A DNA stretch of 64,000 bases from the NCBI GenBank assembly GCA_963699495.1, contig CAVOUB010000001.1, positions 1 to 64,000 of the forward strand. The letters run 5' to 3'. This DNA comes from JAIBJN01 sp963699495. GTDB lineage: Bacteria; Actinomycetota; Thermoleophilia; Gaiellales; Gaiellaceae. Below are positions 53,201 through 61,610 of this stretch, in pieces; within the stretch, counting starts at the first letter, position 1; each line of letters starts with the position of its first letter. A program made the translations under genes and the position numbers. The notes beneath the pieces were generated by a model. That model made no database searches. It was not told the origin of the DNA and worked only from the letters and a program-made list of their open reading frames with translations.

Positions 53201-55528
53201 TTACGAGGACGTGACGGACACGGGCTTGTCGAGGATCGCCTGCCGCTTCCGCTTGCGCAGCTGCTCGGCGAGCACGTAGCTCCCGAGCACGACCACGATC
53301 GCGGCCCCCTGCGCCAGGAGGCCCTCCCAGGTCGGGAAGACACCAAGCCAGAGTCCCGCCCAGTAGGGCAGGTGCAGTCCCTCGACCGGCGTGACCGGCA
53401 CCCAGCCGACGACCTGGAGCGTCTGCATCGTCGTCCCGACCATGACGACGAGCACCCAGAGGATGAGCAGGCCGGTCGCCATCAGCATCTTCTTGTGCGG
53501 CAGCTTGCGCTGGAGGCGGATGGTGAGGAAGCCGACGGCGAGCGTCGCGGCGAGCCCGACCGCCACGCCGACGAGAACCGTTCCGGCCCCGGCTTCGAGG
53601 ACGATCGCCTGCAGGAAGAGCACGGTCTCGAAGCCCTCGCGGTAGACGCTCGAAAAGCCGAGCATGGCGAGGCCGACGAGCTGTGCGGCGGCCACCCCGA
53701 CGCCGATCCCGAGGATCTTCCTCTTCCTCCCGTGCAGGTCGGCGAGGTGCTCGCTCCAGTAGACGCGGTGGTAGAACCAGTTGAGGATCAGGAGCAGCAC
53801 GCCGATGGCGACGAGCGAGACGACCGCCTCCAGCTTCTCGCCGTAGCGGCTGAGGCTCCCGAGCACGGTCTGGGCGACTCCCCACGTGGCTACGCTGGCC
53901 ACGAAGGCGGCTCCCGCGCCGAGCAGCAGCGGCTTGCGCAAGCGCGCCTGCGCCCCTGTCATCCCGGCCATGAGGGCGGCGAGGATGAGCACCGCCTCGA
54001 GCCCTTCGCGGAAGACGATCACGGCGGTGTTGGAGATGACCGCGAACGTCGAGGTGGGCCCCGCGCCCACGGCGGCCTCGGCGTCGGCCAAGGCCGAGTC
54101 GAGCGCCTGCCGCGTCTCGGCCACCTCCGCCGGCTCCGCCTTGCGCTTGACGAGCTGCGCGAGCCCGGGGAGGCCGTCCGCGCCGTACCAGAAGAGCCCT
54201 TCGACCTCGACGAAGAGATTGGAGGCGAGACCACGGAGCCGCTGCTCGGGCCCGAACTCGAAGAACGCATAGGCCTCGAGCCGGGCCTGCTCCGCCTGGG
54301 CGAACTGACCGGCCGCGATGGCGCCCTCGAGCCGGTCGAGCGTGGCCGAGATGACGTCGAAGTCGGCGGTAGCCCCGGCCTCCTTCCACTCGTCCGGGTA
54401 CAGCGAGTCCATCAGCCCGAGCGCCTCGTCGGTCGCGGCCTGGATGTCCTCGGGGTCGGCGACGGCGTCCTGGCGCGCGGCAGCGCCGAGATCGGTCCCG
54501 AGCCCGTCGAGGATCTCGCCGAGGCGCTTCGTGTCCTCCTCGTCCTGCTGGGCGAGCAGGTGCTCGAGGTCTCCCAGCGCCTGCGCGGCACCGTCGCGGA
54601 AGGTCACCGCCTCCTGGATCTCGAAGTCGAGCGTCACGCGCCCGTCCTCGACGCCGCGCGCGTACTCGATCGGGACGAGGGCGAGGAAGCGCTGGAGCTG
54701 CCCCGCCCGGCGGAGCTGCTCCTCGGCGCTGAGCGGTGCCGCACGAAAGCCCTCCAGGGCGCCGTCGATCTCCGCGAGCGCGCTCTCAACGCCCGCGTCG
54801 TCACCGTTCTGCGCGGCCGAGACCAGCTCGTCGAAGGCACCCCCGACCGCTGCGGCGTCCGCGTCGCTCCGCTGCCTGGCGTAGGCGGGCGCGAGGACTG
54901 CGAAGTAACCGCGCGCGAGCGAGGCCGCTCCCGCGCGACTGATGTCGAAGCCCTGCTCTGCGGCCGACACGACCGTATCGAGAGAGGCACGGAGTCGAGC
55001 CTGGTACGTGTCGAGGAGGTCGGCCCGGACGGCGGCTGCGGCCGGCCCGGCCGCTATCCGGCCTTCCTCGAGCGCCTGGAGCGCGAGCGTCCCGTCGGCG
55101 CCCGGCCGGGTGAAGCGCGTCGGCTTGCGGAACTCGCGGACGAGAAGCCAGGCACGCGCCTCGTCGGCGTCCCCGGCCGCGGCGGCGGCCGTCGCGCGGT
55201 CGAGGGCTTCCGCGAGGATCGCCGTCCAGGTCGCCGAGCGCGCGATCTCGAACGCGACCGGGTCGTGAGCGGCTACAGCCTTCTCGGCGGCGGCCAGGCC
55301 GGGCCTCGCCGCCGGGCCCAGCGGCCCGAGGCGGAGAGCCGCCGCCTTGTCCACCAGCAGCTTCGCCTTCGCGGGCTCACCGAGAACGAGCGCCCGCTGG
55401 GCCTCGGCGAGCGTGGTGCGGACGTCGGCCGCGGCCTGCCAGGGCTCCTGCGGCGCCGCTGTCGCAGTTCCCGCGAGAGCCAGGAACGCGGCGGCCGTCG
55501 CCGCGACGATGAGCGGACGAAGCGCCAT
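53201..55528 (-). CDS. efeU: EfeU-like FTR1 iron permease with large N-terminal domain
   Basis: A 775-residue protein. Residues 1-25 are a signal peptide. About 25-480 form a helical, alanine-rich extracellular region. The last 280 residues are an FTR1 permease with the iron-binding REGLE-type motifs FREGLEAVLILAAL and YREGFETVLFLQAI and seven TM helices. It imports ferric iron together with EfeO, whose gene ends 3 bases before it. The long N-terminal half resembles EfeO-type helical bundles, so it may be a built-in iron carrier domain. Confidence 0.87.
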   Translation of the reverse strand: MALRPLIVAATAAAFLALAGTATAAPQEPWQAAADVRTTLAEAQRALVLGEPAKAKLLVDKAAALRLGPLGPAARPGLAAAEKAVAAHDPVAFEIARSATWTAILAEALDRATAAAAAGDADEARAWLLVREFRKPTRFTRPGADGTLALQALEEGRIAAGPAAAAVRADLLDTYQARLRASLDTVVSAAEQGFDISRAGAASLARGYFAVLAPAYARQRSDADAAAVGGAFDELVSAAQNGDDAGVESALAEIDGALEGFRAAPLSAEEQLRRAGQLQRFLALVPIEYARGVEDGRVTLDFEIQEAVTFRDGAAQALGDLEHLLAQQDEEDTKRLGEILDGLGTDLGAAARQDAVADPEDIQAATDEALGLMDSLYPDEWKEAGATADFDVISATLDRLEGAIAAGQFAQAEQARLEAYAFFEFGPEQRLRGLASNLFVEVEGLFWYGADGLPGLAQLVKRKAEPAEVAETRQALDSALADAEAAVGAGPTSTFAVISNTAVIVFREGLEAVLILAALMAGMTGAQARLRKPLLLGAGAAFVASVATWGVAQTVLGSLSRYGEKLEAVVSLVAIGVLLLILNWFYHRVYWSEHLADLHGRKRKILGIGVGVAAAQLVGLAMLGFSSVYREGFETVLFLQAIVLEAGAGTVLVGVAVGLAATLAVGFLTIRLQRKLPHKKMLMATGLLILWVLVVMVGTTMQTLQVVGWVPVTPVEGLHLPYWAGLWLGVFPTWEGLLAQGAAIVVVLGSYVLAEQLRKRKRQAILDKPVSVTSS

Positions 55529-55531
55529 GCG

Positions 55532-56647
55532 CTACTGCTCGATCGCCACCCCGAGCTCAGCGGCCGCCTGGGAGACCTGCCCCGCGATGGCGGTCGCGCG
55601 CTCCTGGGCCTCGGTGCCGAGCACCTCCGCCTGCTCCGGCTCGAACCGCTCGCCGGACTGCTCGCGCGCGTAGAGGTCCTCGACGAAGGCGCGAAGGTCG
55701 GTGAGCTCCCTGCCGGTCTGCTCGGCCTGGGCCGGGTCGACCTCCGCGAGCCGCTGCTCGACTCCGGCGAAGATCACCTCCAGCCCGGTGAGGATGTCGT
55801 TGATGTCCGAGAGGCGCGAGACGACGTTGAAGGACTCGGCCTTCGAGCTGTCGCCGAGCACGAAGCGCGACTCCTTCCACTGGCCGAAGTACTCGCTCAT
55901 GGTCGGGACCATCACGACCAGAGCCGTGAACGCGTCCGACTCGCTCGGCTCCCAGCCGTCGGCGGCCGAGGCGAGCTCGCCCGCGTACTTGTCGAAGGCC
56001 TCCGCGGCGGCGAGCAGGAAGGGCGCGTCAGGCAGCACCTCGCCGAAATCCTCCGAGCCGTCCCCGTCGATGTCGGCCGGTGTGCTCTGCGGGAGCTCGT
56101 CCGGAAGAGTGCCCCAGAGCGCCCCTTCGGTCAGGTTGTAGAGGTTGCCGGGCTGCTTCAGGGTCGTGCCGTCGGCCAGCTCGAGGTCGAACGGCACCGC
56201 GCTCTCCGGATCCTCGGCCGCGCTCGAGCCCGCGTCGAGGATGACGTCGTACTCGGCGAGCGACGGCGTCCCGGCAACGACGCCCTCCATCCGCTCGTAG
56301 TAGGGATTGCCCTCGATCCAGTCGGCCTTCATGCCTTCGAGCAGCGGGGCGAGCTGATCGCGCTCTGGCTCCAGAGCGCCTCGTAGTCGAAGCCGGCCGC
56401 CTCGGCCAGCTCGTGGTAGGCCTCGGCATCGGCCTTGAACTCGGCCGTGAAGCCGGCCAGCTGGCCGGTGTGGGCGAGGAGGTAGTCCTTGACGCCGCTG
56501 AGATCGGCCGTGGACTCCGTCACGGTCGTGGTCGCCGCGGCCGTCGTCTCGCTCGGCCGCAGGCTCGTCGTCTCCCCCACACGCCGCCAGGGCGGCGGCT
56601 GCGAGCGCCGCTCCGACGAGCGACGCGATCAGTCTCCTCCGGATCAC
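55532..56647 (-). CDS. efeO: EfeO-like imelysin lipoprotein (two compensating frameshifts)
   Basis: About 370 residues. Lipobox LAAC at the N-terminus. The true middle frame reads SLRPSETTAAATTTVTESTA, VKDYLLAHTGQLAGFTAEFK and AEAYHELAEAAGFDYEALW, then slips back near 56360 to LEGMKADWIEGNPYYERMEGV. The first slip is near 56575. The imelysin/M75 helical fold binds iron for the FTR1 permease gene 3 bases downstream. GTG start. A palindromic operator lies 25 bases upstream. EfeB (heme peroxidase) is absent next door. Confidence 0.8.
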   Translation of the reverse strand: MIRRRLIASLVGAALAAAALAACGGDDEPAAERDDGRGDHDRDGVHGRSQRRQGLPPRPHRPAGRLHGRVQGRCRGLPRAGRGGRLRLRGALEPERDQLAPLLEGMKADWIEGNPYYERMEGVVAGTPSLAEYDVILDAGSSAAEDPESAVPFDLELADGTTLKQPGNLYNLTEGALWGTLPDELPQSTPADIDGDGSEDFGEVLPDAPFLLAAAEAFDKYAGELASAADGWEPSESDAFTALVVMVPTMSEYFGQWKESRFVLGDSSKAESFNVVSRLSDINDILTGLEVIFAGVEQRLAEVDPAQAEQTGRELTDLRAFVEDLYAREQSGERFEPEQAEVLGTEAQERATAIAGQVSQAAAELGVAIEQ

Positions 56648-56671
56648 CTTTCTCCCTTCTCCCTCTCAGAC

Positions 56672-56700
56672 GTAAGGGCGACCTTACAACACCGGTAAGG
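56672..56700. promoter_or_regulatory. Putative metal-regulator operator before efeO
   Basis: GTAAGG-GCGA-CCTTAC at 56672-56687 has perfect 6-bp arms and the same 4-base centre length as the site before the ZIP gene. A third half-site, GTAAGG, lies at 56695-56700. It sits 25 bases before the efeO start. Confidence 0.6.
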
Positions 56701-56800
56701 AGAGAGCGACGGTACGCGTCGGTAGGGCAAGACGAGCGATTGAGCTCGCAGGCCCGGCCCCTGCCGCGCTTCCCTCCGGCGCGACCGCCATACTCGCGCT

Positions 56801-57379
56801 GTGCCGCTCGACGTCGACGATCGACTCCGGCTCGACTACGAGCAGACGACTCAGTATCTGCGGACGCTCATCGACGTCCACCTCAGGCTGCTCGCGTTCG
56901 TCCCGACGGCGGCCGGCATCGCGGTCGCCGTCATCGGTCAGCCGCGTCCTGCGGCGGAGCTCCTCGGCGTCGGGGTGCTCGGCCTGCTCGCGACGCTCGG
57001 CATCTTCGTCTACGAGCTGCGGAACACGCAGATCTCCGGAACGCTCATCCGCCGCGCCGCCGAGCTCGAGCGCCAGCTCCAGCTGCCGTCGTCGCTCGGC
57101 ATGCAGCATTCCGGCGGTCTCTACACGGAACGGCCGGGGATCACCGTGCAGCTGTTCGGCTTCCTTCCCGTCTCGCACGGCCTCGGCCTGGGACTCGTCT
57201 ACTCGGCGGCGATCGCGGGCTGGAGCTACCTGGTCGCCTGGGGAGTGTTGCTGGCTCTCGACGCGCCGCAGGCCCAGGCTGCAGGAGCCGCGCTCGGAGC
57301 AGTCGCGGGCGTGGTCATCCTCTTCGAGGTCGAGCGCTTCCACCGCCGCGCCGGCTGGCGCGCCGAGCGGCCGGCCTAG
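56801..57379 (+). CDS. Hypothetical membrane protein
   Basis: A 192-residue protein. The N-terminus is amphipathic (DYEQTTQYLRTLIDVHLRLLAF) and two hydrophobic pairs follow (FVPTAAGIAVAVIGQ, LLGVGVLGLLATLGIFVYEL; GLGLGLVYSAAIAGWSYLVAW, AGAALGAVAGVVILFEV). A soluble loop with YELRNTQISGTLIRRAAELERQLQ lies between. GTG start. Similar proteins are common and uncharacterised in bacteria. Confidence 0.68.
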   Translation: MPLDVDDRLRLDYEQTTQYLRTLIDVHLRLLAFVPTAAGIAVAVIGQPRPAAELLGVGVLGLLATLGIFVYELRNTQISGTLIRRAAELERQLQLPSSLGMQHSGGLYTERPGITVQLFGFLPVSHGLGLGLVYSAAIAGWSYLVAWGVLLALDAPQAQAAGAALGAVAGVVILFEVERFHRRAGWRAERPA

Positions 57380-57445
57380 CCCCGGCCGCAGGAACTCCAG
57401 GACTTGTCGGCACCTCGGGCGTGCCTGCCTGCCGCGAGTCGCCGC

Positions 57446-58099
57446 TCAGGCCGGCGAAGTTGGGTGGGGAAGCGCGCCTCCCCGTGACGCCTTCCAGATC
57501 CGCCAGTCGAGCTCGAAGGCTTTGAGATCGAGTCGCCGGGCCGCCTCGGTCATCACCTGGATGACGTCCTGGTCACCGAGCGGGCGTCCGACAGCCGCTT
57601 CCGCAAAGCGCCGCACGTGAACGTCCGGCTTCACGGTGTCGACGCCCTGCCGCATCACGAGCCACTGATACACGGCCGGGCCGAGCCCTTTGACCCGCCC
57701 CTCGAAGTCGTGCTTGAAGCTACTCCGATGCGCCCACTGTCGGAGCTGCTCTTCGTCGACGACGCCGATACTCCGGAAGTAGCGTGCAAGGTCTCGCAGC
57801 TGCTGAGCGCGCGTCCAAAGGTTGTATCCCCAGAGATGCTGGGCGAGCGCCGTGTTCCCCGCTCGATCTTCCGGAAACCCGGCGATCAGCTGCTCGAGAT
57901 CGTCCAGGCTCCGCACGTCGTTCCAGCACTCCTCCCGAAAATGCTCGAGTGCCTTCACCACGACGTCGGTATGCATCATGTAGTCGAGCACGGTTTCGAG
58001 GAGATTCATGACGAAGTCCTCTTCGAGGTCGACGCCTTCGCTCGGCGGCAGGTTCCGAGCTGCCGAAGCGAGCCTTTCGACGTCGGCGTCCGTGACCAT
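57446..58099 (-). CDS. HhH-GPD-like hypothetical protein
   Basis: A 217-residue helical protein. RVKGLGPAVYQWLVMRQGVDTVKPDVHVRRF resembles the helix-hairpin-helix and Gly/Pro-Asp loop of endonuclease III/HhH-GPD DNA glycosylases, with PDVHV supplying the aspartate. The N-terminal half is not recognisable and the Fe-S cluster cysteines of Nth are absent. ATG start. A DNA-repair role is inference from the motif alone. Confidence 0.6.
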   Translation of the reverse strand: MVTDADVERLASAARNLPPSEGVDLEEDFVMNLLETVLDYMMHTDVVVKALEHFREECWNDVRSLDDLEQLIAGFPEDRAGNTALAQHLWGYNLWTRAQQLRDLARYFRSIGVVDEEQLRQWAHRSSFKHDFEGRVKGLGPAVYQWLVMRQGVDTVKPDVHVRRFAEAAVGRPLGDQDVIQVMTEAARRLDLKAFELDWRIWKASRGGALPHPTSPA

Positions 58100-58223
58100 C
58101 GACGCGGATCCTATGACCCGGTACTCGAGGCGGGGCTCAAGCAGGCTGAGCCGAGGACGGCGGTCGCGCCCAGGGTGATCGCGGCCTCAGGTTGTTGCGC
58201 GGCGACAGCCATCGGCGGCCTCG

Positions 58224-58248
58224 CTGATCCGGGGTGCGGCGGACTACT
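58224..58248 (+). repeat. Dispersed 25-bp repeat, copy 2
   Basis: CTGATCCGGGGTGCGGCGGA followed by CTACT matches 22552-22576 with one mismatch. It lies between two minus-strand genes and overlaps the stop end of the deazaflavin enzyme gene. Confidence 0.6.
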
Positions 58249-58639
58249 CAGGAGCGTCCGGCCCCGGGGCCGCCAGGGTGACCTCGTCCAGGAGGTCGAC
58301 CGCGACCGGCAGCGCCGAGCTCCGCCAGCCGGCGAGGTCGCCTCCGTACCCCGCCGCGTACTTGTCGTGGACGAGCGCCCGCGCGCGCTCGTCCTCGGCA
58401 GCGTCCTCGACGGCCCGCGCGCGACCGGAGAAGACGCCCCGGCCGAGCTCGACCGTCACCTCCGGCGTCTTGCGCAGGTTCTTGACCCAGTCGGAACGGT
58501 CGCGGCCGCCGGCGAGCAGGTAGACGGTATCGCCGTCGAGCGCGAACCAGATCTCGATCCGGTGCGGCCGCCCCGTCACCCGCCCGCTCGTGGTCAGGTA
58601 GCAGTACTGCTCGTCCGCGAAGGGCCCCCAGGTGGTCAT
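58244..58639 (-). CDS. Deazaflavin-dependent nitroreductase-family protein
   Basis: A 131-residue split-barrel protein of the Ddn-like class. YCYLTTSGRVTGRPHRIEIWFALDGDTVYLLAGG and SDWVKNLRKTPEVTVELG are the conserved cofactor and substrate blocks. It uses coenzyme F420 and is usual in actinobacteria. ATG start. The 3' end overlaps the dispersed repeat at 58224-58248 by a few bases. Confidence 0.85.
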   Translation of the reverse strand: MTTWGPFADEQYCYLTTSGRVTGRPHRIEIWFALDGDTVYLLAGGRDRSDWVKNLRKTPEVTVELGRGVFSGRARAVEDAAEDERARALVHDKYAAGYGGDLAGWRSSALPVAVDLLDEVTLAAPGPDAPE

Positions 58640-58838
58640 CGCGCCTCCTCGAGTTCGCTGGGCCTGCCCAGCGTCGCAGAGATGCCATTCGGTCGAGTAG
58701 GCTCAGCACCAGATCGAGGCCGTCGGGGGAGCATGACGAGATCGGAAACGGTCACGTTCCCCGTATTGCGGTGCCGGCCTTCGTCGTGGTCGGCAATCGC
58801 TGCAGTCGGCGCTCTCGCAGAGGAACGAGGAGGATCGC

Positions 58839-60707
58839 ATGCATCATCGATCGACAACACTTCCGTCTCGTGCCCGGCTTCTGCTCGTACTCGCGCTCGC
58901 GCTCGCGCTGGGTGCTGCCGGCGCCGGATCCGCGAGCGCCGCCGCTCTGGCCGGCGGGTCGGCAAAGAGCCAACCTGGCTTCGGCCCGAACGTGACCATC
59001 TTCGACCCGAGCATGCCGGTCAGCGAGATCCAGGCAACTGTCGACGCGGTCTACGCCCAGCAGGTCGACGCCGAGATGAGCACGAACCGCTACGCGTTCC
59101 TGTTCAAGCCGGGCGTGTACGGAACAGCCACCGAGCCGCTGCAGATGAAGGTCGGCTACTACACCGAGGTCGCCGGGCTCGGCGCCTCGCCGACGGACGT
59201 GACGATCAACGGCAAGATCGAGGTCTACAACCGCTGCCTCGAGAACGGGGGCACGAGCAACTGCGTTGCCCTGAACAATTTCTGGCGCACGCTGTCCAAC
59301 CTGACGCTGAACATCAACACCCTCAACCAGGACGGCTGTCGCGCCTCGGCGAACTTCTGGGCGGTCTCGCAGGCCGTGTCGATGCGCCGTCTCAACATCA
59401 GCGGCGGCAACCTCTCGCTCATGGACTACTGCACGGCCGGCCCGCAGTTCGCCAGCGGCGGCTTCATCGCCGACTCGAACCTGCCGTTCGTCATCAACGG
59501 CTCGCAGCAGCAGTGGCTGATCCGCAACAGCCAGATCGCCGGCTGGTCGAACGGCGTGTGGAACCAGGTCTTCGCAGGTGTCGAGGGCGCACCGTCGGAA
59601 GCGGGTTTCCCCAATCCGCCGTACACGACCCTCGATACGACGCCCGTCAGCCGTGAGAAGCCGTACCTGTTCATCGACGGGCGGGGCAAGTACAACGTCC
59701 GCGTGCCTTCGGCGCAGACCGACACCCGCGGTATCTCCTGGGCCGACGGCATGACGCCGGGGCACACGATCCCGCTCCGCGACTTCTTCATCGCGACCCC
59801 GTCGGACTCGGTGAAGACGATCGACAAGCAACTCGCCCGCGGCATGAATCTGCTGCTCACCCCGGGCGTCTACGACGTTGGGAAGAGCATCCTTGTGAAG
59901 CGCGCCAACACGGTCGTCCTCGGCATCGGGCATGCCACGCTCACCGCGGTCGACGGCGCGGTCCCGCTGACGGTCAACGACGTCCCCGGCGTCATCATCG
60001 CCGGCGTCACGATCGACGCAGGCACCGTCGAGTCGCCGATCCTCCTGCAGGTCGGCAAGAAGCCCAAGAAGAACGCGAAGAGCGACCCGTCCAACCCGAC
60101 CACGCTCTCGGACGTGTACTTCCGCGTCGGTGGACCGCACATCGGCAAGGCCGACGTCGCGCTCGAGGTCAACAGCGACAACGTCCTGATCGATCACACC
60201 TGGGTGTGGCGCGCCGACCACGGCGTCGAGGGCTTCTCCGGCGACACGGAGCGCTGGAACACCAACATCGGCCGCAACGGCGTCATCGTCAACGGTGACG
60301 GCGTGACGGCGACCGGCCTGTTCGTCGAGCACTTCCAGCAGTACAACACCATCTGGAACGGCGAGGACGGCACGACGATCCTGTACCAGAACGAGCTGCC
60401 CTACGATCCGCCGACCCAGGCGGATTGGATGAACGGCGTCGTCGAGGGCTGGGCCGCCTACAAGGTCGGAAACCAGGTGACGACGCACAACCTCTTCGGG
60501 GGCGGTGTGTACGTCTTCAACCGGAACAACCCGTCGATCCACACCGAGAACGGCTTCGAGGTTCCCGTGACCCCGGGCGTCCGGTTGCACCACATCATGA
60601 CGGTCAACCTGGGCGCGGGCACGATCGACCACGTGGTCAACGGCGTCGGCGGCCCGGCCGATACGAGCAACATCGGCGTACCTGTCTACATCGTCGACTA
60701 CCCGTGA
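58839..60707 (+). CDS. Secreted beta-helix protein
   Basis: A 622-residue exported protein. Signal peptide about 1-35 (LLLVLALALALGAAGAGSASA). The mature part has many parallel beta-helix-like turns (VAGLGASPTDVTINGKIEVYN, VINGSQQQWLIRNSQIAGWSN, VLGIGHATLTAVDGAVPLTV, NVLIDHTWVWRADHGVEGFSG) as in pectate lyase-superfamily proteins. Such proteins are often misnamed adenylyl cyclase or coagulation factor. The ATG follows AGGAGGA. A strong hairpin follows 41 bases after the stop. Substrate unknown, probably a polysaccharide. Confidence 0.8.
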   Translation: MHHRSTTLPSRARLLLVLALALALGAAGAGSASAAALAGGSAKSQPGFGPNVTIFDPSMPVSEIQATVDAVYAQQVDAEMSTNRYAFLFKPGVYGTATEPLQMKVGYYTEVAGLGASPTDVTINGKIEVYNRCLENGGTSNCVALNNFWRTLSNLTLNINTLNQDGCRASANFWAVSQAVSMRRLNISGGNLSLMDYCTAGPQFASGGFIADSNLPFVINGSQQQWLIRNSQIAGWSNGVWNQVFAGVEGAPSEAGFPNPPYTTLDTTPVSREKPYLFIDGRGKYNVRVPSAQTDTRGISWADGMTPGHTIPLRDFFIATPSDSVKTIDKQLARGMNLLLTPGVYDVGKSILVKRANTVVLGIGHATLTAVDGAVPLTVNDVPGVIIAGVTIDAGTVESPILLQVGKKPKKNAKSDPSNPTTLSDVYFRVGGPHIGKADVALEVNSDNVLIDHTWVWRADHGVEGFSGDTERWNTNIGRNGVIVNGDGVTATGLFVEHFQQYNTIWNGEDGTTILYQNELPYDPPTQADWMNGVVEGWAAYKVGNQVTTHNLFGGGVYVFNRNNPSIHTENGFEVPVTPGVRLHHIMTVNLGAGTIDHVVNGVGGPADTSNIGVPVYIVDYP

Positions 60708-60748
60708 CCCGCCGGTCGAGCTGAAACCCGGGCAGGCAGAGTGCTTGC

Positions 60749-60784
60749 GAAGAGGCCGCTCCAGCGCACCGGAGCGGCCTCTTC
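60749..60784 (+). terminator. Rho-independent-like hairpin
   Basis: GAAGAGGCCGCTCC (60749-60762) pairs perfectly with GGAGCGGCCTCTTC (60771-60784) around an 8-base loop, 41 bases after the beta-helix gene. No long T-run follows. The following 60785-61029 holds no gene that I can support. Confidence 0.75.
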
Positions 60785-61029
60785 CGGGACCTTCGCGAGG
60801 CCCGGCGAGGTGGGCGCAGCCGGCATCAAACACCCCTGCAAACCAACAGGTTCCGGCCGGCGGGGTACGCACCGTGCGTGCGCACCCGATACCTGCGGTC
60901 AGGTGAACAGCTGCCAGCGCCGGCCGCCGATCGAGGGTCCGCTTCGCCGGGCTAGCCAGACGCTGTCGAATGTTTGAGGAACGCCGAATCGGGGAGGCGG
61001 GGCTTCGACGGATCCGACAAAGGGGGAAC

Positions 61030-61533
61030 ATGCAGAGGAAGCTGATCGTGGGAGCGATGCTGGCCGTGCTCCTCGCGATGGCCGCCGTCTCGCTGGCATT
61101 TGCGGGCGGGCGATCCCACCACGGCAAGAACGTGCGCATCCTCCATCTGACGCTGCAGCACGCCCAGGATGCAGAGGTCGACGAAGGCGACCCTGGTCCG
61201 AGCGTCGGCGACCGGTTCACCTTCTCCGGCCCGGTCTTGAAGAATGGCGAAGAGATTGGCCTGGGCGGCGGGGAATGCGTCACCGTCGCCTTCACACCCG
61301 GGGCCGACCCGCAAGGCGAGCCTGAGGCAGCCGCGGATCTCTGCGCCGCCGCGCTTTCGCTGAAGAAGGGACAGATCACGGTGCAAGGATTGGTCGATCG
61401 TCTCGGCGAACTGCCGGTGACGCTGGCGATCACCGGGGGCACGGGCGCCTACCGCACTGCCCACGGCGAGCTGAAGACGTCGGGACCGGACGAGCAGGGG
61501 AACGAGCGCCTGACCCTGAAGCTCATCCTCTAG
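61030..61533 (+). CDS. Small exported allene-oxide-cyclase-barrel-like protein
   Basis: A 167-residue protein. Signal peptide (KLIVGAMLAVLLAMAAVSLAFAG), then a His-rich start (GRSHHGKNVRILHLTLQHAQ) and strands such as VGDRFTFSGPVLKNGEEIGLGGGEC and LPVTLAITGGTGAYRTAHGELK. The GGTGAYRTAHGE segment is the dirigent/AOC barrel signature. Distantly alike to the protein at 17870-18397. ATG start, GGGGAAC ahead of it. Function unknown. Confidence 0.65.
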   Translation: MQRKLIVGAMLAVLLAMAAVSLAFAGGRSHHGKNVRILHLTLQHAQDAEVDEGDPGPSVGDRFTFSGPVLKNGEEIGLGGGECVTVAFTPGADPQGEPEAAADLCAAALSLKKGQITVQGLVDRLGELPVTLAITGGTGAYRTAHGELKTSGPDEQGNERLTLKLIL

Positions 61534-61610
61534 GGACCGGGAGCGCCCGAGCGACTGCTGCAACGGCGGGGTGGGCGCGCCGCCGGCAGCCGATCTGAGA
61601 CGATTGCCAC

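Noticed and set aside
60860..60905. Palindromic GC-rich patch around ACGCACCGTGCGT
   Set aside because: The arms are only 5 bp in very GC-rich DNA, with no gene start close enough to suggest an operator.
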